A DNA stretch of 64,000 nucleotides from Dallia pectoralis (Eukaryota; Chordata; Actinopteri; Esociformes; Umbridae). The notes below the pieces were generated by a model, which worked only from the letters and a program-made list of their open reading frames with translations, was not told where the DNA came from and made no database searches. Made by a program: the position numbers and the translations under genes. The stretch covers positions 9,350,529 to 9,414,528 of the forward strand of contig CM055761.1 of NCBI GenBank assembly GCA_029465975.1. Reading direction: 5' to 3'. Positions 45,935-57,244 of the stretch are shown here, piece after piece (position 1 is the stretch's first letter; each line of letters starts with the position of its first letter).

Positions 45935-48525
45935 GGAAGGGGATGGAGTGTTGAGTTTGATGGTTTCCTACGCTTACCAGTATGTAGTGTTGAGTTTGAT
46001 GGTTTCCTAAGCTTAACAGTATGGAGTGTTGAGTTTGATGGTTTCCTACGCTTACCAATATGTAGTGTTGAGTTTGATGGTTTCCTAAGCTTACCAGTAT
46101 GGAGTGTTGAGTTTGATGGTTTCCTAAGCTTAACAGTATGGAGTGTTGAGTTTGATGGTTTCCTACGCTTACCAATATGTAGTGTTGAGTTTGATGGTTT
46201 CCTAAGCTTACCAATATGGAGTGTTGAGTTTGATGGTTTCCTAGGTTTACCAGTATGGAGTGTTAAGTTTGATGGTTTCCTAAGCTTACCAGTATGTAGT
46301 GTTGAGTTTGATGGTTTCCTAAGCCTACCAGTATGGAGTGTTGAGTTTGATGGTTTCCTAAGCTTACCAGTATGTAGTGTTGAGTTTGATGGTTTCCTAA
46401 GCTTACCAGTATGGAGTGTTGAGTTTGATGGTTTCCTAAGCTTACCAGTATGTAGTGTTGAGTTTGATGGTTTCCTAAGCTTACCAGTATGTAGTGTTGA
46501 GTTTGATGGTTTCCTAAGCTTACCAGTATAGAGTGTTGAGCTTGATGGTTTCCTAAGCTTACCAGTATGTAGTGTTGAGTTTGATGGTTTCCTAAGCTTA
46601 CCAGTATGTAGTGTTGAGTTTGATGGTTTCCTAAGCTTACCAGTATGGAGTGTTGAGTTTGATGGTTTCCTAAGCTTACCAGTATGTAGTGTTGAGTTTG
46701 ATGGTTTCCTAAGCCTACCAGTATGGAGTGTTGAGTTTGATGGTTTCCTAAGCTTACCAGTATGTAGTGTTGAGTTTGACGGTTTCCTAAGCTTACCAGT
46801 ATGTAGTGTTGAGTTTGATGGTTTCCTAAGCTTACCAGTATGTAGTGTTGAGTTTGATGGTTTCCTAAGCCTACCAGTATGGAGTGTTGAGTTTGATGGT
46901 TTCCTACGCTTACCAATATGTAGTGTTGAGTTTGATGGTTTCCTAAGCTTACCAATATGGAGTGTTGAGTTTGATGGTTTCCTAGGTTTACCAGTATGGA
47001 GTGTTAAGTTTGATGGTTTCCTAAGCTTACCAGTATGTAGTGTTGAGTTTGATGGTTTCCTAAGCCTACCAGTATGGAGTGTTGAGTTTGATGGTTTCCT
47101 AAGCTTACCAGTATGTAGTGTTGAGTTTGATAGTTTCCTAAGCTTACCAGTATGGAGTGTTGAGTTTGATGGTTTCCTAAGCTTACCAGTATGTAGTGTT
47201 GAGTTTGATGGTTTCCTAAGCTTACCAGTATGTAGTGTTGAGTTTGATGGTTTCCTAAGCTTACCAGTATAGAGTGTTGAGCTTGATGGTTTCCTAAGCT
47301 TACCAGTATGTAGTGTTGAGTTTGATGGTTTCCTAAGCTTACCAGTATGGAGTGTTGAGTTTGATGGTTTCCTAAGCTTACCAGTATGGAGTGTTGAGTT
47401 TGATGGTTTCCTAAGCTTACCAGTATGTAGTGTTGAGTTTGATGGTTTCCTAAGCCTACCAGTATGGAGTGTTGAGTTTGATGGTTTCCTAAGCTTACCA
47501 GTATGTAGTGTTGAGTTTGACGGTTTCCTAAGCTTACCAGTATGTAGTGTTGAGTTTGATGGTTTCCTAAGCTTACCAGTATGTAGTGTTGAGTTTGATG
47601 GTTTCCTAAGCCTACCAGTATGGAGTGTTGAGTTTGATGGTTTCCTAAGCTTACCAGTATGTAGTGTTGAGTTTGATGGTTTCCTAAGCCTACCAGTATG
47701 GAGTGTTGAGTTTGATGGTTTCCTAAGCTTACCAGTATGTAGTGTTGAGTTTGATGGTTTCCTAAGCTTACCAGTATGGAGTGTTGAGTTTGATGGTTTC
47801 CTAAGCTTACCAGTATGTAGTGTTGAGTTTGATGGTTTCCTAAGCTTACCAGTATGTAGTGTTGAGTTTGATGGTTTCCTAAGCTTACCAGTATAGAGTG
47901 TTGAGCTTGATGGTTTCCTAAGCTTACCAGTATGTAGTGTTGAGTTTGATGGTTTCCTAAGCTTACCAGTATGTAGTGTTGAGTTTGATGGTTTCCTAAG
48001 CTTACCAGTATGGAGTGTTGAGTTTGATGGTTTCCTAAGCTTACCAGTATGTAGTGTTGAGTTTGATGGTTTCCTAAGCCTACCAGTATGGAGTGTTGAG
48101 TTTGATGGTTTCCTAAGCTTACCAGTATGTAGTGTTGAGTTTGATAGTTTCCTAAGCTTACCAGTATGGAGTGTTGAGTTTGATGGTTTCCTAAGCTTAC
48201 CAGTATGGAGTGTTGAGTTTGATGGTTTCCTAAGCTTACCAGTATGTAGTGTTGAGTTTGATGGTTTCCTAAGCTTACCAGTATGGAGTGTTGAGTTTGA
48301 TGGTTTCCTAAGCTTACCAGTATGTAGTGTTGAGTTTGATGGTTTCCTAAGCTTACCAGTATGGAGTGTTGAGTTTGATGGTTTCCTAAGCTTACCAGTA
48401 TAGAGTGTTGAGTTTGATGTTTTCCTAAGCTTACCAGTATGTAGTGTTGAGTTTGATGGTTTCCTAAGCTTACCAGTATGGAGTGTTGAGTTTGATGTTT
48501 TCCTAAGCTTACCAGTAGAAATCAT
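45935..48525. repeat. 39-bp minisatellite with higher-order structure, about 66 copies
   Basis: The unit is AGTATGTAGTGTTGAGTTTG, ATGGTTTCCTAAGCTTACC. Marker variants CTAGGTTTAC (46241, 46982) and TATAGAGTG (46529, 47270) each recur after exactly 741 bp (19 units); the latter recurs again 624 bp (16 units) on. With a 39-bp period, the minus strand stays open for 891 codons (13-residue repeat GKLRKPSNSTLHT), but I see no splice or promoter support for a gene. Confidence 0.97.
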
Positions 48526-48639
48526 ATCATCATACTTTGAGGCCAGGTATGCAGTGGAGAGTCTAAGTCTGCACAATTTTTTGCAGCCAATCCTTGCAGT
48601 TTTCAGTCGCCAATGACTGGAACGAATTACAAAAAAAAC

Positions 48640-48840
48640 CCTCCAACCGTCTACTCCAAAGTGCTGAAAAGCAGGGTTTGGCTGCTAGTCGAACCTCAGA
48701 TTGAAGAGGAACAACAGACCAGCTCTTTACTCTCGTGAGGAAGGCAAAGCTCTCTAACTACCGGCCAATCTCCGCTCCCACCATCACCTACGGTCATGAA
48801 GGCTTGGTGATAACTAAAAGAGAGTATTCACTTATTACCA
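48640..48840 (+). pseudogene. RTE/Rex3-like LINE fragment
   Basis: In shifted frames: YSKVLKSRV, LLVEPQIEEEQ, then VRKAKLSNYRPISAPTITYG and HEGLVITKRE. They match the RT and C-terminal parts also seen at 50.4-51.0 kb, with an internal deletion between them. Orientation is opposite to that copy. Confidence 0.6.
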
Positions 48841-49042
48841 TTTAATTTATTTCTTTATAATGGTTTACTGCTGGGACCACCATGTGACAAAAACATATTT
48901 GACACAACATCCAAAACTAAGAAAATGATTTGGGCGTCCTCCGGGCCAACTGGGAACTAGAAAAACCACCAATGAAACAACGGCTCCATCCATCTAGGAA
49001 ACTTGCACATGACAGACCTTTACCGGGAATACACTCAGTTTA
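48841..49042. other. Unassigned spacer
   Basis: Nothing recognised. Confidence 0.4.
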
Positions 49043-49555
49043 GGTGTGGTTCTGTCCTCCACACCGGGTCAGAGTTTGGTTCTGTCCTCCAGACCGGGTC
49101 AGACTTTGGTTCTGTCCTCCACACCGGGTCAGAGTTTGGTTCTGTCCTCCACACCGGGTCAGAGTTTGGTTCGGTCCTACACACCGGGTCAGAGTTTGGT
49201 TCTGTCCTACACACCGGGTCAGAGTTTGGTTCTGTCCTCCACACCGGGTCAGACTTTGGTTCTGTCCTCCACACCGGGTCAGAGTTTGGTTCTGTCCTCC
49301 ACACCGGGTCAGAGTTTGGTTCGGTCCTACACACCGGGTCAGAGTTTGGTTCTGTCCTACACACCGGGTCAGAGTTTGGTTCTGTCCTCCACACCGGGTC
49401 AGAGTTCGGTTCTGTCCTACACACCGGGTCAGAGTTTGGTTCTGTCCTCCACACCGGGTCAGAGTTTGGTTCTGTCCTCCACACCGGGTCAGAGTTTGGT
49501 TCTGTCCTCCACACCGGGTCAGAGTTTGGTTCTGTCCTCCACACCGGGTCAGATG
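49043..49555. repeat. 30-bp minisatellite, 17 copies
   Basis: The unit GTTTGGTTCTGTCCTCCACA CCGGGTCAGA is very uniform (TCGGTCCTAC variants recur in a pattern). A 30-bp period without stops keeps several frames open on both strands. Confidence 0.97.
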
Positions 49556-50401
49556 CCACCGGGGCATTTCAGAAGCAGTGAGGCTCGATCACAAGATCAA
49601 CAACCAACAATACACTCATTTGCCTGCTCAACGTTGACAATTTACAATTTGTATTTTTTCCCTGATTTTGGGGGTTCTGCCAAAAATAATCCCTTTCCTT
49701 TTTGTATTGTAGCCTACAATGTTAATGTACTTAAAACTCCAGTTATGAAAAACGTGGATAAAGGATTTGTAGCTGTCCTCAATTATTTTGTACCTATATT
49801 TCTCCAACATTGTCTGTGAGCAGGAGAAGAACATGGCGTTCTGTATTTAAACTGTGCGGCTTGAAAGCAGCTTCCGGCAAAAATATACAAGACGCCTATC
49901 TTTACCAAAACAGGGCGGAAAGACACTTCTGGGATGCTTTTAAAATCCACCATGGCGTGTCTTAACAGAATACGTTGCTAGGGCACAACAAGGCGTCCTT
50001 TTCCTGAAACCTCACCATTCCGGTAATGAGCTGAGCCAATTTGAAACGTCACACATGAGACATTGCGTTGGTGTTGTGAACCACATTCAAACTCCTGCTT
50101 GCAGTGCAGCAGTTGTGCTGTGAGACATTTAAACAAACATGATACCACGAACGTAAAAAAGACAAAAATACAATAGTGAGAGGAATGCTATGGTCACATG
50201 GAAAAATATTCTAACAACAAGCGTTGTTCTTCCATCACATATCTTAATTTGAATGCTAATGTATTATTATGAAGGCAACGCAATGCATTATTTCAAATGC
50301 TAATGTTCTATAAACTTAAAACTGTGCACATTGTTTTAATGGGGAGTGATTCTATATTAGGCAACAAAAAACACAGGGATTGAATATTACAAATGGGAAA
50401 T
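49556..50401. other. Unassigned intergenic DNA
   Basis: No coding unit recognised. Confidence 0.4.
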
Positions 50402-50995
50402 ATCTCTCATCTCATCTCATCTTCAACCGCTTATCCGGGGTCGGGCATTAGCCAGCTCTGACTGGGGAATCCCGAGACGTTCCCAGGCCAGTGTGGAGAT
50501 ATAATCTCTCCACCTAGTCCTGGGTCTTCCCCGAGGTCTCCTCCCAGCTGGACGTGCCTGGAACACCTCTCTAGGGAGGCGCCCAGGTGGCATTCGTACA
50601 AGATGCCCGAACCACCTCAACTGGCTCCTTTCTATGCAAAGGAGCAGCGGCTCTACTCCGAGTTCCTCTCGGATGACTGAGCTTCTCACCCTATCCCTAA
50701 GGGAGAGGCCAGCCACCTTTCTGAGAAAACCCATTTCGAACGCTTGTACCCGCGATCTCGTTCTTTCGGTCATGACCCAGCTTTCATGACCATAGGTGAG
50801 GGTAGGAACAAAGATTGACCGGTAGATCGAGAGCTTTGCCTTTCGGCTCAGCTCTCTTTTTGTCACAACGGTGCGGTGAAGCGAATGCAACACCGCCCCC
50901 GCTGCTCCAATCCTCCGACCAATCTCCCGCTCCATTGTTCCCTCACTCGCGAACAAGACCCCGAGGTACTTGAACTCCTTCACTCCTTCACTTGG
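50402..50995 (-). mobile_element. RTE/Rex3-like LINE, 5'-truncated 3' end
   Basis: The minus-strand frame (50423-50983, about 186 codons) reads FKYLGVLFASEGTMEREIGR, then KAKLSIYRSIFVPTLTYGHE, SWVMTERTR, SQLRWFGHLVRMPPGRLPRE and RPRGRPRTRWRDYIS. This is the post-RT C-terminal region characteristic of RTE-clade elements. The element ends in GATGAGATGAGATGAG (plus TCATCTCATCTCATC at 50406-50420), as in Rex3. The 5' truncation is near 50995. Confidence 0.88.
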
Positions 50996-52355
50996 AGTAA
51001 GGACTGAATTGCAAATGGCAGTTTGGTGAAGCTGCTTATTTACTACATTTTAGTACATAGCCAGGGTAAACACATATTTAAAAACATTGGTATGTAGTCC
51101 TTGGTCATGGGCTCAAACTAATTTATGCTTTAATTGACCATAAAGTCATAACCATGTTCTAGGTCCCAATATGGTCCTGACCCAGCTCTCAGTGAGTTAC
51201 GATTAGACACTCTGGGACCCAAGAGAAGCATAATCTTAAACTACTAGATTGCCAATAGTTTGTGGATATATTAATATCAGATAAATGATAGGACATGATA
51301 ACTATAGACATAATAATCATTTACTTACTTTCAATATTGAAACCGTATCCAGACACCACACCTAGACATTTCTTAAAAAACGGACTGCGGAGAATAAGGA
51401 TTCCTATATCCAAAGGTTGTTCTGTGCTACATTTGTTCCTTTATTACGTGCTCGCTAGTTTGCCCTCTAACTGCGTAGTGAAAATAAATTCAGTTCAGCC
51501 TAACATAGAGCAAACCACAGGTTTTAACATCTCATCACTTCCTCTTTTCTTTACTTCTCTATATCATTTAAGCTGGTGACAAAACCAGCAGAGCAGACTT
51601 TTATATGAAGAAACTCACACAACCACTAAAAATATAAATTTTCTGCAAACTCTTCTCTAAGATTAGTCTCTGATAAAGTGTGAAAACTAAGGATATATGT
51701 GGTCTTAAGATGAACGCAAACACTGTAATGGATAGGCTCAATGACTCAAATGTTATTGTACCTTGTCTGTTTCTCAGAATCTGTCATCACACATAACATA
51801 GCTAGAGGGAGGCCAGCTGTGCAGACTGTGGAAACTGTACAGCGGAACTTGTGCACTCTGTAGTGGTTTCAGTGGTGAGATAAAACCGTTACATTCACAT
51901 ACTGTTTATTGTATGTGTGAGTTCATTGGTTGAGACGTTTTCATTAAGCCTTCCTTTCTTTTGTTTTTGGTTTAAGCATAGGCTACTCTCTCACCTGCAT
52001 TAAATTAATATTGCTTTTTATAGATGCAGACCTCGAGATTCTGCGATTCTGATTCAGAAAGGTGAATCCCTTACAGTTTGAAAACAAATATTGCGCACAA
52101 CATTTCGGCTAATTGTTTGACTGGAGAATTGCGCCATTTCTGACTGCAACTTTAAGGGCCCAAATTTTTACAGTACCATTGAAATTCGTGACACCTAACC
52201 CTAGTGCCTTGATACCAGTGTTAACTGTAACCAGAAATGTAATTTGTAACATCATACGCTTGTGTAAATTCAAAATATATCATACGTATTTGCTAATTTG
52301 TAATTTATTATATGTTTTGGCAGTGCATTGTAACCTATTAGAACACAACACATAT
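50996..52355. other. Unassigned intergenic DNA
   Basis: AT-rich. No gene, element end or array recognised. Confidence 0.4.
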
Positions 52356-52456
52356 GATATGTAGGTAGACGCATTCAATCGTTGTACAGCACTTTGCGTA
52401 ACCTTGGTTATTTTTTAAATGTGCTATATAAATAAATTTGACTTAAATTGACTTGT
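52356..52456 (+). repeat. Retroposon 3'-tail-like sequence
   Basis: GTACAGCACTTTGCGTAACC, then GTGCTATATAAATAAATTTG and ACTTAAATTGACTT. This matches the common 3' tail of fish LINE/SINE copies (…GTGCTATATAAATAAA plus short simple repeat). The 5' body is not recognisable. Confidence 0.55.
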
Positions 52457-53000
52457 AAACCTGTGCTGCTAGCTTGTCAATAGTTTCCTCCAGATATTGC
52501 CACAGTTCTCGCTCACATTGCTGTACACACTGCCACCATCATTAATCAAGATTGGCAAGGAAATTCACTTCATCTTCACTGTCATGAAACTGGAACTAGC
52601 AGAATAGGATGTTTGCTGCTGTGGTGCCAAACGGCTGCAGTTTTGCAGATACCACCTCCAGCTTCAGTCCATACCAAGAGTGTGAAGTTGAGAATGTGCA
52701 GTGACACTCTACTTCTGAACTTTGACATGACCACAGCGTTCTGTCTCAACTTTCTGCATTTGAGTATGGAGCAAGTGTAGCTTTGCGCAATTCTTCAAAT
52801 TGACCCGGGCGTATCTGTGTAGTTTTGTACCTTTGTACACAGACGGCACTGATGAATGTTCATTTATTGGGAAACAATTTGGTCAAATGATTGGGCTGGT
52901 ACCCCAGTAGCTCAGCTACTTGAATACATTTTGTGGTGCTTTTTATGTGCCTGTGTGTTTTCTAAATATCTTTTATCAAGGCCTTTTTTATTTTTCAATT
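52457..53000. other. Unassigned intergenic DNA
   Basis: Nothing recognised with confidence. Confidence 0.35.
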
Positions 53001-53062
53001 TAACCTTTATTTAACCAGGTAGGCCGATTGAGAACATATTGTCATTGGCAACGGCTCCGTAG

Positions 53063-53134
53063 GGAGAAGCTGGGGATTGAACACAGGACATCATACATAC
53101 AGAGCATGCACTCTACCACTGAGATACCAACTCC
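53063..53134 (-). tRNA. tRNA-like pseudogene (72 nt cloverleaf with defects)
   Basis: The minus strand folds as a tRNA. Acceptor GGAGTTG/CTTCTCC has 5 of 7 pairs. The D arm is around TCTCAGTGGTAGAG. The anticodon stem CATGC/GTATG has a 7-base loop TCTGTAT (anticodon position TGT, but C instead of T at 33). The variable loop is ATGTC. The T arm is CTGTG-TTCAATC-CCCAG with one mismatch. The A-box-like and B-box-like (GTGTTCAATCC) blocks are present. Either a decayed tRNA or the head of a tRNA-derived SINE. Confidence 0.6.
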
Positions 53135-53528
53135 TCCAATAGGAACCCAGGACATCATACATACAGAGCAGGCACTCTACCACTGAGATACTAACCCCTC
53201 CAATAGGAACCCAGGACATCATACATACAGAGCATGCACTCTACCACTGAGATACCAACTCCTCCAATAGGAACCCAGGACATCATACATACAGAGCATG
53301 CACTCTACCACTGAGATACTAACCCCTCCAATAGGAACCCAGGACATCATACATACAGAGCAGGCACTCTACCACTGAGATACCAAGTCCTCCAATAGGA
53401 ACCCAGGACATCATACATACAGAGCATGCACTCTACCACTGAGATACCAAATCCTCCAATAGGAACCAAGGACATCACACATACAGAGCATGCACTCTAC
53501 CACTGAGATACCAACTCCTCCAATAGGA
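53085..53528. repeat. 64-bp tandem repeat derived from the tRNA-like sequence, about 7 copies
   Basis: The unit is CCAATAGGAACCCAGGACAT, CATACATACAGAGCATGCAC, TCTACCACTGAGATACCAAC, TCCT. It equals the tRNA-like sequence from T-arm start to 5' end, without the 3' acceptor. Preceding it (52999-53037) is TTTAACCTTTATTTAACCAG, another dispersed fish repeat. Confidence 0.93.
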
Positions 53529-53656
53529 ACCAATTATTTGTTTGTATACATTCGGGTTGCGCGCACATCTCGGTTGCAGAAAACACGGCAGAGAGTATTT
53601 AGCTATATTGAAAGAAGTCAAAAGAAGAATCGTAAAAAGCTAATTATCTTTTCAAA

Positions 53657-53970
53657 ATGTACTCTGCTTACTATAACAACCTGTCACCCAGCGATAAACA
53701 CTGTTATTTAACTAAATTGACGTTAATGAGTGGAATACATCTTACAGATCCTTACGCCATAGCGCCCTGTAAATGGTTAAACGACGAAACCAAATTGCCT
53801 AGCAGTGGCCAGAAATATATAATTATCTGATTGACACTCCAAGCCTTTATACCCGGGAGAAGTTAAAAGCGTACAAATCTCTTGATGTGTACAACTTTGT
53901 TCTGTGTGGTCATGTCCAAGACATACAACTAGAGAGAAACACATGTTGTTTGTATGAATTTTTTATTTGA
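53657..53970 (+). pseudogene. Coding relic resembling YqaJ-nuclease-type fish proteins (N-terminal part)
   Basis: From ATG 53657 the frame reads YYNNLSPSDKHCYLTKLTLM, then DPYAIAPCKWLNDETKLP and stops at 53828. A second frame (from 53815) continues with IYNYLIDTPSLYTREKLKAY and KSLDVYNFVLCGHVQDIQ. The YLI.TPS.YT.E.LKAYKSL..YN..L.GHV pattern is one I associate with repetitive, transposon-derived fish proteins that carry a YqaJ-type nuclease domain further on. That domain is not present here. One frameshift separates the halves. It lies between two tRNA-derived arrays. Confidence 0.5.
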
Positions 53971-54506
53971 GTATTTTTTATTTGAGTAGGTTAAACAATT
54001 GTTTAAAACAAGGTGGATTATTATTAGTCGCTTAGAGTGTATGTCCTATGAAAAAGGACTGCCTTGAAATAAATACATGGGGAATTGTGAAATACAAGTC
54101 CCTCGAAATAAATAAATGTTGTCTTATGGAAATTTTGAAATAAAACCTATTTCTTTACATATGAAGTGATTTATACATTTATATTTACACATATTTATGT
54201 AATTATTGAATTATTTCATAGATATATTTATTATTTCATAGCAGTATTTATCTATTTAATATTGACGCAAATTGCGTTACATACTGACAGCACAAACAAA
54301 ATAAGAAAATATATCAGGAAATGGGATGGGAGGTAAGGCGTCAGGGTCGAGGATCCACTGGTCTTTTGGGACTTCATAAGGATCGACATTTCCAATAAAG
54401 TTGATTCTTTAAATAGCGTTTTGAATGTTTCTGGTCGTCTTTTGCAACCGACATGCGCGGTTGAACATGCGTGACGTCGATGTGACGTAGGGTGATAATT
54501 GGTCTA
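53971..54506. other. Unassigned AT-rich spacer
   Basis: Nothing recognised. Confidence 0.4.
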
Positions 54507-54955
54507 TAGGAACCCAGGACATCATACATACAGAACATGTACTCTACCACCGAGATACCAACTCCTCCAAGGGAACCCAGGACATCATACATACAGAGCA
54601 TGCACTCTACCACTGAGATACCAACTCCTCCAATAGGAACCCAGGACATCATACCTACAGAGCATGCACTCTACCACTGAGATACCAACTCCTCTAATAG
54701 GAACGCAGGACATCATACATACAGAGCATGCACTCTACCACTGAGATACCAACTCCTCCAATAGGAACCCAGGACATCATACATACAGAGCATGCACTCT
54801 ACCACTGAGATACCAACTCCTCCAATAGGAACCCAGGACATCATACATACAGAGCAGGGACTCTACCACTGAAATACCAACTCCTCCAATAGGAACCCAG
54901 GACATCATACATACAGAGCATGCACTCTACCACTGAGATACCAACTCCTCCTTTA
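54507..54955. repeat. Second block of the 64-bp tRNA-derived repeat, about 7 copies
   Basis: Same unit as at 53085-53528, with variants (CATACCTACAG, GAACATGTACTCTACCACCG). Together with the first block it brackets about 980 bases containing the YqaJ-like relic. Confidence 0.93.
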
Positions 54956-55325
54956 GGTTATTTGGGTGCCATGGTTGCAGCTCCTCGCTTTAAGCAACAA
55001 TATAGTTGATGCATCGTCTCCGAATGACCTATTCATCCTATGCAGAAGACTGAGTTGAGACACTGTACTCTCTAATAGGGACCTAGTTATGGTGATGGAC
55101 TCCGATGTCCATAAATGGCATCCTGTAGGACAGAGTCTTTCAACATGTGGAGGTACCGCTCCCATGGGGACAGGAGACCTCTAGGTAAAGTTATGGTGAC
55201 CTAGAGGTGCTTTTCAGAGTATGGGTTTGTCTGTGATTATCTATGTTTGGCTTGGTGGCTCCCAATTAGAGACAGTTGCAGCGTGTTGTCTTTAATTGGG
55301 AGCCTTATATAAGTTCGCACATCAA
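54956..55325. other. Unassigned spacer
   Basis: Nothing recognised. Confidence 0.4.
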
Positions 55326-55797
55326 CCCAAAGGCATCTGTATCCTACACCTGGTTGTCCAAATCATCTCAAAGGCACCTGTATCCTAAGTCTGGTTGTCC
55401 ACATCATCCCAATGGGCACCTGTATCCTACAGCTGGTTGTCCAAATCAACCAATGGCACCTGTATCCTACGTCTGGTTGTCCACATCAACCAATAGGCAC
55501 CTGTATCCTACGTCTGGTTGTCCAAATCATCTCAAATGCATCTGTATCCAGGTCTGGTTGTCCAAATCAACCCAAAGGCACCTGTATCCTACGTCTGGTT
55601 GTCCAAATCAACCCAAAGCCTATATCTTACATCTGGTTGTCCAAATCATCTCAAAAGCATCTGTATCCTACGTCTGGTTGTCCAAATCAACCCAAAGGCA
55701 CCTGTATCCTATGTCTGGTTGTCCAAATCAACCCAAAGGCACCTGTATCCTACAGCTGGTTGTCCAAATTAACCCAAAGGCACCTGTATCCTACATA
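55326..55797. repeat. 40-bp minisatellite, about 12 copies
   Basis: The unit is AAGGCACCTGTATCCTACGT, CTGGTTGTCCAAATCAACCC. Several copies carry single-base indels and CATCTCAAA in place of CAACCCAAA, so reading frames across it shift. Confidence 0.95.
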
Positions 55798-56742
55798 TCC
55801 ACCAGCCTAACCGTGACAGAGGTCATTGGGTGGCACTTGGGGGGCGTTTGTTTTAGGGCGAGTATACACAAAAGATTCGCAACAATATGTGTTTAAAGTT
55901 TCAACTACTGCCGGAAAAACTGGTCTGCAACATTAAAACCTTCCAGTTTACACCACCCCGACTGGATGAGACAGTGTACCGTGACTCTTCTTCTCTTCAG
56001 TGTTTCTGTTTCAGCTTCTTGTGGCGCAGCTCTGTGCTGCCTTCATTGGAACGGGACGTGAGCGAGCGGATCTGGGCGAGTAGCTGGTGGTATCCTGGCG
56101 ACGCTGATGAAACTACGGTGAAAAGAGGAGCAAGCTGAAGGCGAGGTGCCAGTAATCCTTACGGATTTTCTCGGTCGGCAGGATCTGGGTGCTGACCGAC
56201 GGATAATTCTAACGTTCTACTTACGGGAGACATTGCCAGGTAGAGGGACACGCGATGGTGCAGTCCCTCCTCTAATTGTATGCCTCCACTCACGCGGTGG
56301 AATTGTTTGCTTTGAATTGCCATGCTATTTACTTAGTCATTGAATTGTCTTACTGATGGTGTGCCGTGCATTGTTGTGATGTTTATTGGGTGGTGGAGTT
56401 GTTACTTTATTTATCATGCCATGAATTGCTATGTTATGTATTTAGTAATTGAATGGTCCCACTGATTGTTGTGTTGTGCTTTTAAAGTCCCAGACAGCTT
56501 TTACATCTGTGCCAGATCCGTTTTTGAATCAGTAGATTCACGCAGCAGTCACACTCACTATGCAGATCTGTATGGAATCAAATCACTGCCAAATGTCTTG
56601 TGGGTAAAACAAATGTCTTGTGGGTATTCGCACACCTGTAAATTACAATCCACAGACGGTTTTACATTTCGTAGTTGTATGTAAAGATTTGTGAATGCGT
56701 AATTAAAGAATTTTTTTTTGCAAGTGTTCAAAACATATTTAC
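55798..56742. other. Unassigned intergenic DNA
   Basis: A GC-richer patch at 55990-56250 has open stretches but no motif or matched splice sites that I can defend. Confidence 0.35.
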
Positions 56743-56864
56743 TAGGGATGCACGATGATATTGGCACGACATCGGTATCGGCCGATAAAAGCTTAAAATT
56801 ATCATTATCGGCAGATATTAGTGTGGCGGGTTTATTATGCGCGCGTGACGACCGTGAATGTAAC

Positions 56865-57071
56865 ATGAACGCCAGCAACTTAAACTACATGTCGGCTGTG
56901 TGGAGGTATATAGAGATCTGTAAAACAGATAAGAAACTTGCTATTTGCAGTAGTTGTAAAGCACAAGTGATGAGAGGAGGCGTAAAACAACACTCGTTCA
57001 ACACTACAAATCTGATTACGCATCTTAAGAGCCGTCATCCTGATCAGCACCAAGATTTTCTGAAAAGTTAG
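56865..57071 (+). CDS. BED-type zinc finger fragment of a hAT transposase
   Basis: This short open frame (68 codons) reads MNASNLNYMSAVWRYIEICK, TDKKLAICSSCKAQVMRGG, then NLITHLKSRHPDQHQDFLKS and a stop. It has the BED-finger signature: aromatic VWRY, C-x2-C (CSSC) and H-x4-H (HLKSRH). BED fingers bind DNA at transposon ends. The catalytic hAT domain does not follow, so it is a truncated remnant. It is cleaner than its relative at about 13945-14130. Confidence 0.7.
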   Translation: MNASNLNYMSAVWRYIEICKTDKKLAICSSCKAQVMRGGVKQHSFNTTNLITHLKSRHPDQHQDFLKS

Positions 57072-57244
57072 AAGGAAAAAACGCTGGCAAAAACCCATCA
57101 GCAGCCTCTACTTTAGTGACAAAGTTATAAAATACAGCAGCGCGCATCCAAAGGGAATAGAGTTTAACAACTAAATCATTGAATGTATTGCTCATGTTAA
57201 CCAGCCGTTCAGATGTTGGCTTCAGCAGGCTAATGATGTAGCTA

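Noticed and set aside
49003..49819. Five overlapping frames of 174-257 codons on both strands
   Set aside because: All arise from the 30-bp stop-free unit; no one of them is favoured.
55276..55896. 206-codon plus-strand frame
   Set aside because: 40-bp minisatellite read-through; indels between units shift the repeated peptide between frames.
55990..56250. Possible exon or promoter in a GC-richer patch
   Set aside because: Open stretches are short, no phase-matched partner exons were found, and no known motif appears.
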